Assembly: GCA_022113835.1 (NCBI GenBank)
Contig: JAILWY010000005.1
Location: 5,102,501-5,166,500 of the forward strand
Reading direction: 5' to 3'
Length of the DNA stretch: 64,000 nucleotides
Origin: Atopsyche davidsoni
Lineage: Eukaryota > Arthropoda > Insecta > Trichoptera > Hydrobiosidae
A model generated the notes under the pieces. It was not told the DNA's origin and did no database searches. It saw nothing but the letters and a program-made list of their open reading frames with translations. Numbering within the stretch: the stretch's first letter is position 1; the number at the start of each line of letters is the position of its first letter. Shown piece by piece: positions 21,801 through 33,181 of this stretch. A program made the translations under genes and the position numbers.

Positions 21801-23745
21801 GTTTTAGCCCCCGCTGTCGGTGGGGTCGTGCCTGCTGCCGGCGCCGGCGCTGGGGTCTCCGGCGGGCGTAGGCGGGGCAATGGGGCCGGTGCCATCGGCA
21901 GCTCCGTGCTCCACGCTCTTCGTGGCCAACCTAGGCCAGTTTGTATCCGAGCACGAGCTCAAGGAAATATTCAGTAGGTTAGTTGCAAGCATCCGAGAGC
22001 ACTGGCGCACTCTTCCCTACTTTCCATTCTAACTTGTAAGCCGAGAGTTACTAACGTACGTGTTGGAGCCGTTACATCCAGAGGCCAGTCTTTGAATCAC
22101 CAATCTCCTTCTATATGCTTGCTTCTTTAGACTCGATACATTGAAAATTTAAATGGGATATAGTTGGATTGTAATAAATTTATTTACAATTGTAATTAGT
22201 CTCCTGACACAATCTTCCTGTTTAACAAAGAAATAAGCTCTGCGTGGTGTCCAAAATTTATTTAAACAGTATTGATTTCGATGGTGTAAGCATACTAAGC
22301 TATTAGTTTGAGAGAATAGATGAAGACTTGCCTCTGAACTCTTCGATGCATGCCCATGATGAGTTATTCGACTTTTTATTAGGATTATAAGCATCTCTGC
22401 ACAGTATTGACATAGAGTTCAATCAACCCCCTTACAGATGGACAAAAGTGCTATAATTGGATAACTTTCTTTAAATTAACAGTCAATGTATTTTTTACTA
22501 AACATTAAAATAATGTGATTAATGTTACTTCATAAAAAAATATTTGTAAATGTAGTTTTTTATCATTTTAATTTCTAGCGATGTTTTTTATAACATAAAA
22601 GCTCATACTGTGTATACTCAATACAAAAAAAAATTATATCAAATCTAGCAACATTACCTACATTATCATATTAATATTTTTTCTAACAAAAATAATTTTA
22701 TGGGCACTTCAGAATTGTTACACTAAAACTGTAGAGCATTCAAAATTCTAAACTCACATTAAATCACATCGCCATGAAAAAATCTGGACTACCATAAGCA
22801 TAACATAAAGAAATTAAATCCCCTATAACTTAAAAATCTAAATAAAACCATAAAATAACATCACTAATAACACAGATCCTAAAATCAAGTGGAAATATAA
22901 TTTATTTACTCATTTTGAAGTTTACATACACATTTAAAACTATGGGATAAATAATTTTTCCACCCGTTTATTTCTAGTATATTTACTTTTTGCTATTGCA
23001 AATTTCAAGCAAAAGCCCTACAAATGTAGGTTTGCTAATATAATATAAATAATGCCACAGGTCATATTATACTTAATGTACTTTATGGAAAAGTAATTTA
23101 TTTTATCTAAATAGCAGAACAAAAAAGAGATACGATCCACACTGCAAGGATTTGTATTTCCTATTGTATTTGTATATGTGCTGATGGTGATGTACCCCGA
23201 TGCATTTTACTAAGCGTCAATTTTTTTCCAATCTCAAAATCAATAAGCAGTTTTTTATGATTGCACTAAGCAACCTTATGTGAATTAAAAATATGTTAAA
23301 ATGTTTACGGTAATCTGGAACCCTTCGGCGAGTCAGTACATCCACGGATAATACTTTTTCCTCCTGGCTGTTGAGAATGCAAGCTCCCTCTGTGTATCCG
23401 TGGCACTAGGCCCCACAGTATCAGCACTACTGGCACGCGCCACGCGCCACCGCACGAGTGGTCACATGTCACATCCGTTTGTGTTGCACGCGGCGCAGTT
23501 GCGCGGGATTCTCGCGACTGCGCATGCTGGCCAAGCAGGCGGGGGGGGCCCAGGCGCCCGTGGCCTTCATGGAGTTCCAAGATGTTCAGAGCGCCGCTAA
23601 TGCCATGGCCAGCCTGCAGGGGACCTTCCTCCTCAGCTCCGACCGTGGCGCCATTCGAATCGAATACGCCAAGTCTAAGATGGCCGCCACCGAAGGCGCC
23701 GCTTACCACAATGGCTGGCATCACATCGCTTCCTTAGAAGTATGA
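12724..23745 (+). CDS. cpo: couch potato / RBPMS / MEC-8-type RNA-binding protein, 5'-incomplete, alternatively spliced
   Basis: Seen: exons 12724-12801, 18244-18297, 18481-18543 and 20102-20246 join in phase to give a complete RRM. RNP2 is LFVSGL, RNP1 is PVGFVTF, and the domain ends with [21 protein letters not shown] terminal exon (21545-21705) ends [18 protein letters not shown]...VRSYL-stop. Exons 21808-21977 and 23499-23745 then encode a second RRM with RNP2 LFVANL and RNP1 VAFMEF, ending [10 protein letters not shown]. The visible short form is 166 aa. The long form is 299 or 288 aa depending on the donor used. The first visible codon (GTC) follows an AG in phase 0, so at least one N-terminal exon lies upstream and was not found. 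Family knowledge: couch potato, RBPMS and nematode MEC-8 bind RNA and regulate splicing or mRNA fate; cpo is linked to diapause in flies. The two-RRM form resembles MEC-8. The family assignment is secure; isoform use is inferred. Confidence 0.93.
13254..15445 (-). mobile_element. hAT-like DNA transposon, 2.19 kb, decayed transposase
   Basis: Perfect 14-bp terminal inverted repeats, TAGGGTGTCCCTTA at 13254-13267 and its complement at 15432-15445. They are flanked by an identical 8-bp duplication ATGAACAT at 13246-13253 and 15446-15453. An 8-bp duplication is the hAT signature, though P and Merlin elements also give 8 bp. The minus strand reads a transposase from the ATG at 15194 across several frames. 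Readable landmarks are HWDGK (about 14570), CDTTAFNTG (about 14355-14380, candidate catalytic Asp), CRHHVYE (about 14280, hAT-like Cys/His), [23 protein letters not shown] text (about 13970), and [14 protein letters not shown] (about 13660). Stops and frameshifts interrupt it, so this copy is not autonomous. It lies antisense within a cpo intron. Confidence 0.88.
13557..15194 (-). pseudogene. transposase pseudogene of the hAT-like element
   Basis: Readable from [20 protein letters not shown] near 15194 to the C-terminal segment ending [10 protein letters not shown] at 13557. Open pieces lie at 14910-15194, 13995-14210, 13852-14034 and 13557-13871, in different frames with in-frame stops between. 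The overall design (N-terminal region, VHWDGK, CDTT Asp motif, CRHH motif, C-terminal helical region) is that of an RNase H-fold hAT-like transposase of roughly 500 residues. I do not recognise the subfamily by name. Confidence 0.75.
16600..16830. other. GC-rich intronic island with C-tract
   Basis: Contains a C-rich run at 16762-16803 made of CCACCCACCCCCCACCCC and ACCCACCCCCCC. On the minus strand this forms four G-runs able to fold as a G-quadruplex. The flanks are AT-rich. No supported coding frame. Confidence 0.5.
16893..16978 (-). repeat. dispersed repeat family B, copy 2 (inverted)
   Basis: On the minus strand reads GATTACGGCTACACGGAAAA, AGAAAACTTTCCTGTCA, an A-run and ATCGTAAAGATAA, matching copy 1 at 4406-4483. 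It lies in the same cpo intron as the hAT element. Confidence 0.65.
17297..17369 (+). repeat. dispersed repeat family A, copy 3 (diverged, partial)
   Basis: Reads GATATGCTTAGGATACGATA, ACAAGGTGTGGCG and GGATTTCTCTGTTTTCTTTA, a shortened match to copies 1 and 2. Confidence 0.5.
18244..18297 (+). CDS. cpo: cpo exon: RRM1 loop and beta2
   Basis: The 54-bp exon lies between a tttcag acceptor and a gtaagt donor, phase 0 at both ends. It encodes [18 protein letters not shown], which continues directly from FRAYE in the previous exon. It is separated from it by a 5.4 kb intron that holds the hAT element. Confidence 0.95.
18481..18543 (+). CDS. cpo: cpo exon: RRM1 RNP1 strand
   Basis: The 63-bp exon follows a tattttcag acceptor and precedes gttggt; phase 0 at both ends. 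It encodes [18 protein letters not shown] plus DLQ, that is the RNP1 beta3 strand and helix alpha2 of RRM1. Confidence 0.95.
18544..20101 (+). other. cpo: cpo intron (1.56 kb)
   Basis: AT-rich intron from gttggt to ttcacag. Nothing beyond simple AT sequence is seen in it. Confidence 0.8.
20102..20246 (+). CDS. cpo: cpo exon: end of RRM1 and linker
   Basis: The 145-bp exon begins after ttcacag with [17 protein letters not shown] and ends with LTG plus one base before gtaagt (phase 1). The first choice of acceptor gives DLQ-QGV at the junction, the usual family sequence. The A/P/K-rich linker ([20 protein letters not shown]) follows the RRM. Confidence 0.95.
20247..21544 (+). other. cpo: cpo intron (1.3 kb)
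   Basis: Runs from gtaagt to gaacag. The first 80 bp are C-rich (CCCGGCCCGCCCTGACCC-like), the rest AT-rich. No further exon is recognised. Confidence 0.75.
21545..21705 (+). CDS. cpo: cpo alternative terminal exon with stop codon
   Basis: This follows gaacag and accepts phase 1, so the junction codon is C+AT (His), giving [20 protein letters not shown] and ending PPVRSYL-TGA at 21703-21705. This is the typical RBPMS-like C-terminal tail. It creates a one-RRM protein. It also contains two phase-0 GT dinucleotides (gtacac at 21655, gtgcgc at 21688). Splicing from either to 21808 would keep the frame into RRM2. Which is used cannot be told from sequence alone. Confidence 0.88.
21808..21977 (+). 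CDS. cpo: cpo exon: linker and first half of RRM2
   Basis: The exon follows gttttag and begins in phase 0 with [22 protein letters not shown]-rich linker then leads into [20 protein letters not shown] (beta1, RNP2, alpha1) and IFS. It ends in phase 2 before gttagt. Joining directly from 20246 (phase 1) would shift the frame and reach a stop at 21975-21977, so RRM2 needs part of the preceding exon or an unseen one. Confidence 0.92.
21978..23498 (+). other. cpo: cpo intron between the RRM2 exons (1.5 kb)
   Basis: Starts gttagt and ends cggcgcag. AT-rich except for the last about 130 bp, which are GC-rich. No other exon is seen. Confidence 0.75.
23499..23745 (+). CDS. cpo: cpo exon: second half of RRM2 and C-terminus
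   Basis: Acceptor cggcgcag; the junction codon AG+T gives Ser, then [36 protein letters not shown] (RNP1), then [18 protein letters not shown] and a short tail ending ASLEV-TGA. GC-rich and CpG-rich, unlike the AT-rich flanks. The acceptor has a weak pyrimidine tract, which fits regulated inclusion (inference). Confidence 0.92.
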
Positions 23746-25148
23746 ATATTCTACCTTATTAAATGTTGCAATATCTTAGGATGATCCTCTGTGCTCAGTC
23801 ATTAGTCCCGTACGCGTGCTCTGAATTCAACGTTACAGCTTGCTGAACAATGAAAAATGGAACATGCGTTGAACCCTCTTTGACCGTAGCCTGTGGGCCA
23901 ACAAGCCATCTGTAGATAGCCTCAATCTGTTACTCTACCTTACTAGTAACAAGCAGAAAAACTTTTTACCTGATTTATTAGTCGTCTTCTCGTCAAGCCT
24001 AAGAGCCAAACTTTAACAAATATCTCAAAAAACATTTTTTCTTAAAATTTATTTTAGCCAAGACTTATTATAGAATATAAAAATGATAAACCTGGCTGTC
24101 TGTATTTCAGAAAAACTTATTATATCTAGTCGGATATACTTTGTAATCAACTACCACATAACCATTCCTTATCAGATATAAATTTATGATGCTTGTTATT
24201 ATTAAAGCTGTAGTATTCATTCAGAAATATTTTACGTTTCTGAAACTTATTTATGTTATTGAGGTACTTATCGATATTTTTTTATAATATTAAAAAAAAT
24301 ACTCTGCTGCTCAACAGAAACAAAGTCAGTGGGCTTCTTTTTTATACATAAGAAAATAGCGACTTGCAACATTTAATACAGAAGTTCCACTCCCAAACTG
24401 CACTACCTAACTGTTATGAATGGTTGTCTAATATGTATTTGTCTCAGTTATTGCGATAAAACCATATTATTTCATATTTTATAAGTAGATATGCTTCATT
24501 ATTAATTATTGAGCACTCATAGTTTCACAAAATCAACACAAGAACGTAATGTCTAATTAAACATTTTCTTTATTAAAATATTAATGATTTTAATTTCGCC
24601 GTGAAGGAATTGTTTAATGGATTTTGGTTTTAGGTTATAATGGAAACATCACTTCTACTTGGCATCCGCATTCTTTACCATCTATGTGTAACCTTATAAT
24701 CTTCATTGATTTTAATGCAATGCTAACCACTACTACACATAGCTCACTCTGCACATGCAATCGGAATCTGATTTATAATTGTTTCAAAATGAAAAAAATC
24801 TCAAGTGTCTCATAAACTATATGCATCCTAGGTGTCCAGGTCAATCGGTATATCCCTCACAATATCTAATAAAGCAAATAACAGCATCTACTGAGGTAAT
24901 ATTACTTTTCTAAAAATATATAAACTGGTATTGTGAGCATTGAACAATATGTAAAGCAGTTGCAAAGAAATCTGAAACACAACTCCCCACTCTTACTCTT
25001 ACTCCCCAGCTGAGCAGTCCGCAAGTGTAGACATATCTAAGAAAATAAATTTCTTACTCAGAAGCACTCTATCAAACTTGTGAAGTACAGGAGATATTCT
25101 GGGATGAAATTTGTCACCAATGAGTGTGCGTGCAGTAACATAACTATA

Positions 25149-25167
25149 ATATATATATATATATATA
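25149..25167. repeat. (AT)n microsatellite
   Basis: Nineteen bases of alternating AT. Confidence 0.9.
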
Positions 25168-28100
25168 GTATATTGATACTAATAGTTTTTGTGTTAAGGC
25201 GATCATTAAATAGTCAGGCCCATGTCAAAAAATATATACATCTTGCCGTACTTTTGTGGAATATCAATAAAAAAATAATTTACTAGGTTGATAAACATTC
25301 AGACTTTTATGTGAACACTCTGGCTGAACAATGAATTGAATTGCAATAATTGATCTGGACACTATGAAAAAGTACTTTATTTATAAATATAATGTTACCT
25401 GTTAGTCATGTTGAAATGTTTTAGTAACATTGTGTGAATGTTGATTCCAGGGACCCAAAATCGGAGAAGAGAGTGAACAACATTAATTCGTATGTGCAGC
25501 TTACCACCTGACAAGCCAGCTCCATGTAGAGCAGCAAATGGACGCAGTAGTGTCCAGTCTACACGTGTGTAACCAACGTGCACGTGTCACCAGATTATTT
25601 GATTAAGTTATGTTACATTGTTATTTATTTGAACCCTATTTAATTCCAACTTATGAATTTGTATTGAGTAATAATTTTAGCCACAAAATATTTACTAAGA
25701 CTAAGAAAGAATATTTGAAGTATACCATTGGTCGTTAGGTAAGATTATGATATCTAATTGATTCGATATTGTTAAAGAAATTATTGACTCCCAATGAAGT
25801 ATTCAAATATATTATCATCTCGTAAAGTGTGCGGCTTCTCGTATTGTGTAGGTATCTTAATGAATATTCAGACGTAAGCTATAAACCAAAGGTGCCCTTT
25901 AAAATTACTTTTAAGACTTATTGTTATCACAGAATTTTACATTTTTTTGATCTTTTAAACATATTTCATTAAGTGAAACGATATGAAGTTTTAATTCCAA
26001 ATATATATTTAATATACATACTTGTATGACAACACCTATCTAAATACTATGAACTAATTTAATGACTAAAATTTTGGATTAATTTGTACCTCTACGGCAA
26101 ACTGAATGCGGGCAGTGATATTTTTTAAGGAAATAAAAGACTACAAGTTTATTCTGACACCGTTTGAGTTGTAGCGAACCACGTAAAGTCCTATCACTCG
26201 GCTACTGAGATTCTAAACTAGTTGGGTACATTTGCGCTGGAGACCCGCTCGTGTCCGAGCACGAGTGACCTGCGGTCTGTGTCGGAGCTGGAGTTGGTGG
26301 TGTCGGCTGTTTGTTGGATTTTCAATTTATTTAAGACCTTCTATACTTAATACTAGAAAAGATTTGCCTTACTATGAAAAAATACAGGCGTTTTATAATT
26401 ACATATTGAACAACTCTTATACTTTGTACTATGCAACCTTCCTTTGAAGGAATATTAAGCATGCTTGTCGAGCTTTTTGAAAACTATTGATAAATATAAA
26501 TTATTGTCATAATAACCTGTAGGATTATTATAAAAGTATATAACTATAGCTGAAAGTTAAACTTATTTAATCTTATATTATTTATTATTTTATCATTGCT
26601 TCTAAAATAAATATAAATTAATATATTTTTTCTCGTATTCTAGAACTCTCTTTTTTCATATTGTAAACATGTTGTTAAGTAACTTAAGGAAAACTTAAAT
26701 AGCAATAAACCAAAAATCATAAACATATAGAAATGCTTAATGTAACTGTAATGAAGAATTGTTAAATAAAAGTAAATAGTCTGTTTCATAATATCATCTC
26801 TAGTAATGATTTGACTACTCGCGAGAGAGCGAGAGGGATGGCTCGACGGGGGCGGAAAGTCCTCTACGCGGACACTCGCTCCGTCCCGAGTGACGAGCGA
26901 GACCATTCTGAGTATTGTTAACATAGAAAAATAGCTTTTATAAAAGCAGATTTCTATCATTTATGAAAAATGACTACTTTTAATGTCTAACTAATTATAC
27001 ATGGTTGTATTTAGTGTTATTATCGTGTTAGTATAAACTATCTTAACTTTAATAATCCAAAGCCTTTGTATGTTAGGACCTACAATGTTACCAAGTTAAT
27101 TACATTTGTGTGAAGCTTTTCACTACTCGAAGTGAGTAAAATCAGAAATAATCCAAATTAAATCAATTATTTTAGAATGCTACCGTACTCATGATATTGG
27201 AAACAACTCGCTTTCACCGACGCGGAGACAGTTATATGGTCAATTTCACATTATTCTTATTCAAACTACTTTTTATATTTATATTTAAAAAATTTCTCTA
27301 TTGTCAATTTTTTAACCTACGCTATATCCAATGTCAATTTGAAAATCTCGTCCAAAGTTTTATTTGTATTAATTATTTATTTAGTTCATAAATTTATTTT
27401 TAATTAACCCTCTTAACTTGGAAAGTAATAGATAAGGAAAATAATCAAAGAATTGAGATTCCTGTTAGTAAACATTGTCTGATGTATTTGAAATTAAGGG
27501 TGGATGAAAAATGTTGATGGTCATCATGAAACCGTCAAACTGTAATCAAATTTCAGTGTGCAATTATGAATTGTAATCAATTAGTCAATTTTTAAAAGCA
27601 TTCACACATCGAATGCATTATAAACGTTTGGTAAAATATGTTTTCTCACGCTGTTTAGTTTTCATATGATTTCCACAACCCAGGTATATCCCAGATTTGG
27701 TTGTATTAATGAATGACCTTCCCCTTTCTAAATATATCGCTGGCAACGAAACTGACAAGTAATTTGATTAGCAAACCACTCCTTTTTGTTCTAATGGTGG
27801 AAGTTGTAATGAAATAAAATACATAATTATTATCATAGTTAGCTTATGTGTGTGGTTTGATGTGATATGGTAGTAAGCATTATTATACTTAAATGTAATT
27901 ACATTTGATATATAAATTCATAGATTTATCATAAGTCTGTAACAAAACAACTTATCTGTAAGTGTCATTGCATCATCATAATCCTTGAAGACAAATGCAC
28001 AGTTGTGTGATTTTGGAATGTTGACTTTTGAACAATTACATTTGCAGAATTGTAATTCTCTAATGAAAATAATGATGCTTTTTTATAAAAATTGTCAAGC

Positions 28101-31100
28101 CGCAAAGTCGGTTTGTCCGTGTGTAAATTTAATGATTTCAGTTTATATTTATAATTGTTACCTAAAGTGGTGAAAATTGTTAAAAAATGATCTCTTTTTG
28201 AGTGGGCACAAGAGCACACCCGCGCCGAGTCTACACGTCAGGTGCAGCATTCGATTCTGAACTGCGACATTAGTTATATTTTCCTGCTACTCGATGTTGG
28301 CTTACGGTATTTAATTTGGAGCAAGTGCGATGCTCGCTAGGACAATCATTACAGCCGCCTGCCGAGGGACACGCGTGGGAGACTGACGGTGCCGGGCCGA
28401 GTGCCTTGTGTCCACTGTTGACTCCGTCCAAGTGTGTGTGTAGATGTTTGTTAGTGAGCGACTCACCGCAGCTGCTCAAGCAGCAACTAAGGGGACTACA
28501 TTAAACATATCAGCTTAATATTAAACAAATTAATAACTTTAACAAAATATTTCATGTATTGAATATATAAATATATTATACCTAGTGTTCTAGTTTTAGA
28601 TAATCAATTATTAGAAATTAAAACTTTTATGATCATTTCGAACCTCACTTTGTAATCGCATGGAAGCATGTTTCAATTTGAAATGCATTGCTTTGTCGAT
28701 GAGTTACTATTGTTGCGCGCTTCACAAAATGGCGAATTCGGAGACATCTCTCCCATTCCGAAGGTTATCTCTCCCTTACGGATGTTTCGGTTAATTTTGC
28801 GCATTTTATATAATGGAATATCGTCTTTTGATATCCCGTATGTTAAAATAATATTTTGTAACAATGTTACTTCTAAATATTTTGTTATAAGATGCTTCTT
28901 TAATTAAATAAAACATTGGAGAATAGCGTGCGATGGAGGAAATGCAATTCAGCTAGAAAGATAATACTATATGCATTGGCAACGCAAGAGAAGACAATGT
29001 GATAAAAATGTATCAGTGGTAACATACTAGCCAGTTATACGCCTTCTTGCATTAGGATAGGAATCAAGTAATATATTATATCATACAAACACCACACGTC
29101 TAAACATATCAGATCTGTGCCCCTTATAATCTTAACTGATAAATACTACGATATAAAACAAAGAAATACTTATGGAAATTGCGTCTTGTTTTATATAAAT
29201 TATGTTGAATAGTATACTAAAGAATTAATTTGCATATAAGTGAATAATGTAATGTAAGGTTATTGGATTTTTTTATCTTCTGTGTGATTTACCTCAGATG
29301 TTTTATTTAATCAACTTTTAATTGTAAACCTGTCATGTTATTTTATAATAATCTTCTCGATTACTAATCAAATTAGTTGAAAACTCTGAAAGTGTAATGC
29401 TTGTATAATATAATGTATTTTTTTTGTAAAATCCGACTATTATTATATTAATCAACATTAATATCTATCTATTTCATAAGCAAAAGAAAGAAACAAACAC
29501 TTCTTGGAAATAACAAAGGCATAAAACCTTGAAAATAAACTCCAACACTAGCTGATTTGAGCATGAATTGAAACTAACATAAATAATAAATATTTGTTTC
29601 ACAAATGAGTACTTCACAATTATTTTGTAATAATGCAATTTGTATACTAACATTCAATTTTATATTAAGTTGAATTAGGTTTGAGATGGCAGCACGCAGT
29701 TGCATAAGATATTGGGAGGAAAGTTCTGGACCTTATTTGCAATATGTTCACAGCTGTGGTTGATTTCTTCCTCTTTTGTTATAAAAAAAAACTGAAATGA
29801 TAAATGAAATCAGTGGTCGTTATAAATTACCATTATGCACATATTATACAAACAGTACGATGAAAACTTTCATTTGAAGAGTGTTTAATATTCATTGATG
29901 TTTACAACATATTTGTTATTTTGATTATTAAAGTAATGTTGCATAAAATAAATATACAATAGTGAAATGTTTGTTTTTAATTATAATTGGGGACTGTATT
30001 TTATTTATAAATCTATTTTCGCGCAAACATCTATCTGAGAAAATAACTGCACAAGCTTTCTGCGATGAAAAAAATACCTCTTTTTTCTACAGCCCCCAAA
30101 ATACTTTTTGAATTTTTTAACATTATACCGGCATTTTTTTTTCTGTTTTGTAGAATATTAAATTATTATGTACCCATCAAGTACTTAATAAAATTAATAA
30201 CAAAATCATAGCCCTAATGTAGATATGTTTACAAGCTAAAGATGTCATGAGCATAAGCTTATTTCAAACCAAATAGTACATAAATGATTAGGTATAGTTT
30301 TAAAAGAAACATTTGCGACCTAAAAATAACATTAGTACTACCTTATATAAGAAATGTTTTGATGACATGATTTAGAAAAAATCTTTATTCTCTCAATTTT
30401 ATACAAGCTGCACTCTGTTTTCTTAGATATATACTGTAACATTATATCTGTTTGCACCTTCAAAAGCAAACGTTTCATTTCAGTATGCCACAATTTGTAG
30501 AAAAATATTTTTGCGTTGAAATTTCCATCACAAACATTGCATAATATTGGTTGTTTTTAAATCATGTCAACTTCTAAGTGGAAATACTTATAAATCTATG
30601 GTCGCCTTTGTTTATTTTGTGTACTAACATTAGCTGTTAAATAATTACCCTTATTAATTATTGATGTATTCTCAAATTGGATCCGATATTAGAGAGAAAT
30701 GTTTATTGAAATATAGTACAATTCAAGTAAAAATAATGTTTGTTCAGTAATAAAGTATCGCGGGTAATACTTTCATTATTTTATACATTCAGTGTTTCTA
30801 AGTGGTGTGGGGCTACATTTAAAGGAGAACTTTCATTTGTTTGAAGTTTATTTACTAGCTCTGGGTCGTAATAGATTTATCTAATGTATGCGTTGAACCC
30901 AATTACTGTTACTAGTCAAACAGCAATACAGAATGTACTTGTGCGAGTTACGCCCCAGCTGAGGCTACAATGGTTGGGAGATGGAAGCGTGCACAGAACA
31001 CATTCCACAATGGCTGTATTACCTGGATCGTACTTAACCTAATTTTTATTAGTACTATCATTAGCTATAATGTGTATAGGGTCCAAAGATTGGGAATAAA

Positions 31101-31706
31101 CATGTATAAAATCTTAACTGTTGTTTTTCATTTCATTCATTCCTGTACTCCGATATAAAATACATTTCTTAGCAATAAAAACCCTGATAAGAAATTATTT
31201 CTGGCCTTGTGAAATTATCAAAATCTTAGACCAGGTGCAGACTTATATTTGTGGAAACTCTCCAACTATTCAGAAGTCATCACTGGACCTTTTCCAAAAG
31301 TAAGTAATCAAGCATTCCTCGCAAAAAATCGCACCTAGGCGACTTTATCTGAAGAAGCAGTAAATAAATCAAAATATTCGACCTTTCAACTTGTTATATG
31401 CAATGGCCAACAGTTTTAAATGAAATAATCATTGGAAAATGTATTTAATAAATAAAAAAATATTTTTTAAATATATATAATGCTTTTACAATTGAACATA
31501 AAAAAGCCAGTTATTTCAATTTAAAACTAAATATGAATGAAGATAATTCTAAATAAACCAATGTTGGTTACGAATATTGGTCATCACTTTAAAGGAAAGG
31601 GGTAGCTGTTGGATAAATTCCTAATGGTGAAATACCAAAGTATGAGCAAAACAGAAGGTGAGTAAAATATACACCGATCTACAATTCTTTGACAAAATCC
31701 GAGCGG

Positions 31707-31916
31707 TGTAACTATTTCGAATGTATAACCCCCAGCGCATCACGCGTCAGAGAGACTCCGACACCCAACCAGTAACCACGCGTAATTCTATCTTGTAAAT
31801 TATATATATGTATAAATAATAAATTAAGAATACGCAAATATTTCGCCAGCCTTTTAATTTACATTCATCGCATCATTACTAACATTATATCTTCGGCGAA
31901 ATTGGTGACCCCGAAC
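31707..31916 (+). mobile_element. LTR-retrotransposon remnant: possible LTR end and primer-binding site
   Basis: A candidate LTR starting TGTAACTATTTCG (31707) includes AATAATAAATTAAG (polyadenylation-like) and ends about 31900. It is followed by TTGGTGACCCCGAAC at 31902-31916, which resembles the primer-binding site found just after the 5' LTR of many arthropod Ty3-like elements. A short open stretch follows (to about 32222) with a CAGCACCAGGACCAGCA-type tandem. No pol domain and no second LTR are seen. The left boundary is uncertain. Confidence 0.5.
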
Positions 31917-32039
31917 TTGAAAACCACTACAAGATGGACGGAAAATTACGCGAGTTACAAATTTTCATCACAGCTAGTGAGTTGTACTGCCAAATTTAAA
32001 TTCGTGCCTAATCGAGGGATCTCTCCAGTACAACTCAAC

Positions 32040-32160
32040 AATCACAACCGGCGCTGCACCAACACCAGGACCGGAACAGCACCAGACCAGCACCAGGACC
32101 AGCATCAAGACCAGAAAATGGCGACGCCGACGACCAACCTGGAGCCGGAAGACCAGAAAA
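32040..32160 (+). repeat. imperfect CCAGCACCAGGACCAG repeat
   Basis: Short degenerate repeats of ACCAGGACC / CACCAGACC / AAGACCAGAAAA downstream of the primer-binding-site-like motif. Probably the leader or start of gag of the decayed LTR element. Confidence 0.4.
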
Positions 32161-33029
32161 ACATCCCAACTGCTAAGCCGGATGAACGATCTGGCGACAG
32201 GACAAACAATAACGAACTATGAAGAACGGCAAAACAATTATCCAAGAACACTCGATATATAAAACAAAAATAAATTGTCAGACTCCATTTTTTTAATTTT
32301 GAGAAACAAAGAATTTTAAAACAACGCAAAAGCGTTCCGCAAATCTGCAACGTTTCTGCTATTTTTCATTACAATTTTAAAAATCGCGCTCTAAAATGCC
32401 ACCCGGTTGTAAATTTTTCAAAGTAAAAAACTTGTAATGAAAATGAAACTTGCGGCCGGTGACTGATAAGGAAATTGTGAAAAGGCAAAATACCCAAGGA
32501 TACTGGAGTTTCTGGGAAATATCTCAAAACAACAAAAATTTCTTAATGCCCCTTTTCCCCTGAAATAAAAATTTTAAGCGAAAATAGTTCTTCCGGTGGA
32601 TTTTAACATTACATTCTATGTTTTTTTTATTATCTAAAAATGTATTATAATTATTATGTAATTATTTACTGTCTTTTAATTTAGAGTTATCCTTAATAAC
32701 AAATACGGGACTCATTTCGTATGTCATTGAAAGTAGTCATATTTATTGCTTGAAAAGCACTGGTATTTTTTAAAAATAACAATGATTAGCAAGAAAATAT
32801 ATCAACCATAGACAAATAAGTCAACCTGAAAAGTATGATGATTGAGCGAAAATTAATAAAAATATTTTTTTCATTTGCAAGCAGTTGTATTTAGTTTGAT
32901 TTTTTAAAAATTCAAAGTTTAAAACATCCAAACGTAATATTTACTTCAGTGGCAAAATTACAAATGAACTCAACAGCCTTGGGTGTTTCAACTTTTTAAT
33001 TTGTCATTTGATATTTTTACTGCTGGCAG

Positions 33030-33181
33030 CACTGTTATCGCCGACTCGTCAAAATCCCCTGCATACTCGGTGCAATACTGATTTTTCTAGACGACATTTT
33101 ATAAGATCGTCGGTTGTCGTTGGCGAAGACGACTGTAACTGTTTTATGTTTAATTTTGTGATTTGATATTTAATTTTAAAA
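33030..33181 (+). promoter_or_regulatory. vsg: probable promoter/5'UTR of the CD164-like gene
   Basis: A CG-containing patch (CGCCGACTCGTCA, AGATCGTCGGTTGTCGTTGG) directly precedes the AT-rich leader and the ATG. No TATA box is clearly placed. The start site is not determined. Confidence 0.35.

Larger units (their letters stand above)
23746..33181. other. cpo 3' flank / probable long 3'UTR and intergenic DNA
   Basis: About 9.4 kb with no credible coding exon. AT-rich with four GC-richer patches (about 25440-25590, 26160-26310, 26815-26905 and 28200-28500) that could be conserved 3'UTR blocks. Several AATAAA motifs occur (for example near 24868 and 25268), so the cpo cleavage site cannot be fixed. 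An LTR remnant lies at 31707-32220. Confidence 0.5.

Noticed and set aside
26640..26960. 106-codon open frame on the minus strand
   Set aside because: Only its middle is GC-rich; both ends are AT-rich hydrophobic noise. No domain or splice sites. The GC patch is reported as a non-coding block.
32105..32350. Minus-strand frame opposite the CCAGCACC repeat
   Set aside because: Low-complexity complement of the repeat; no independent support.
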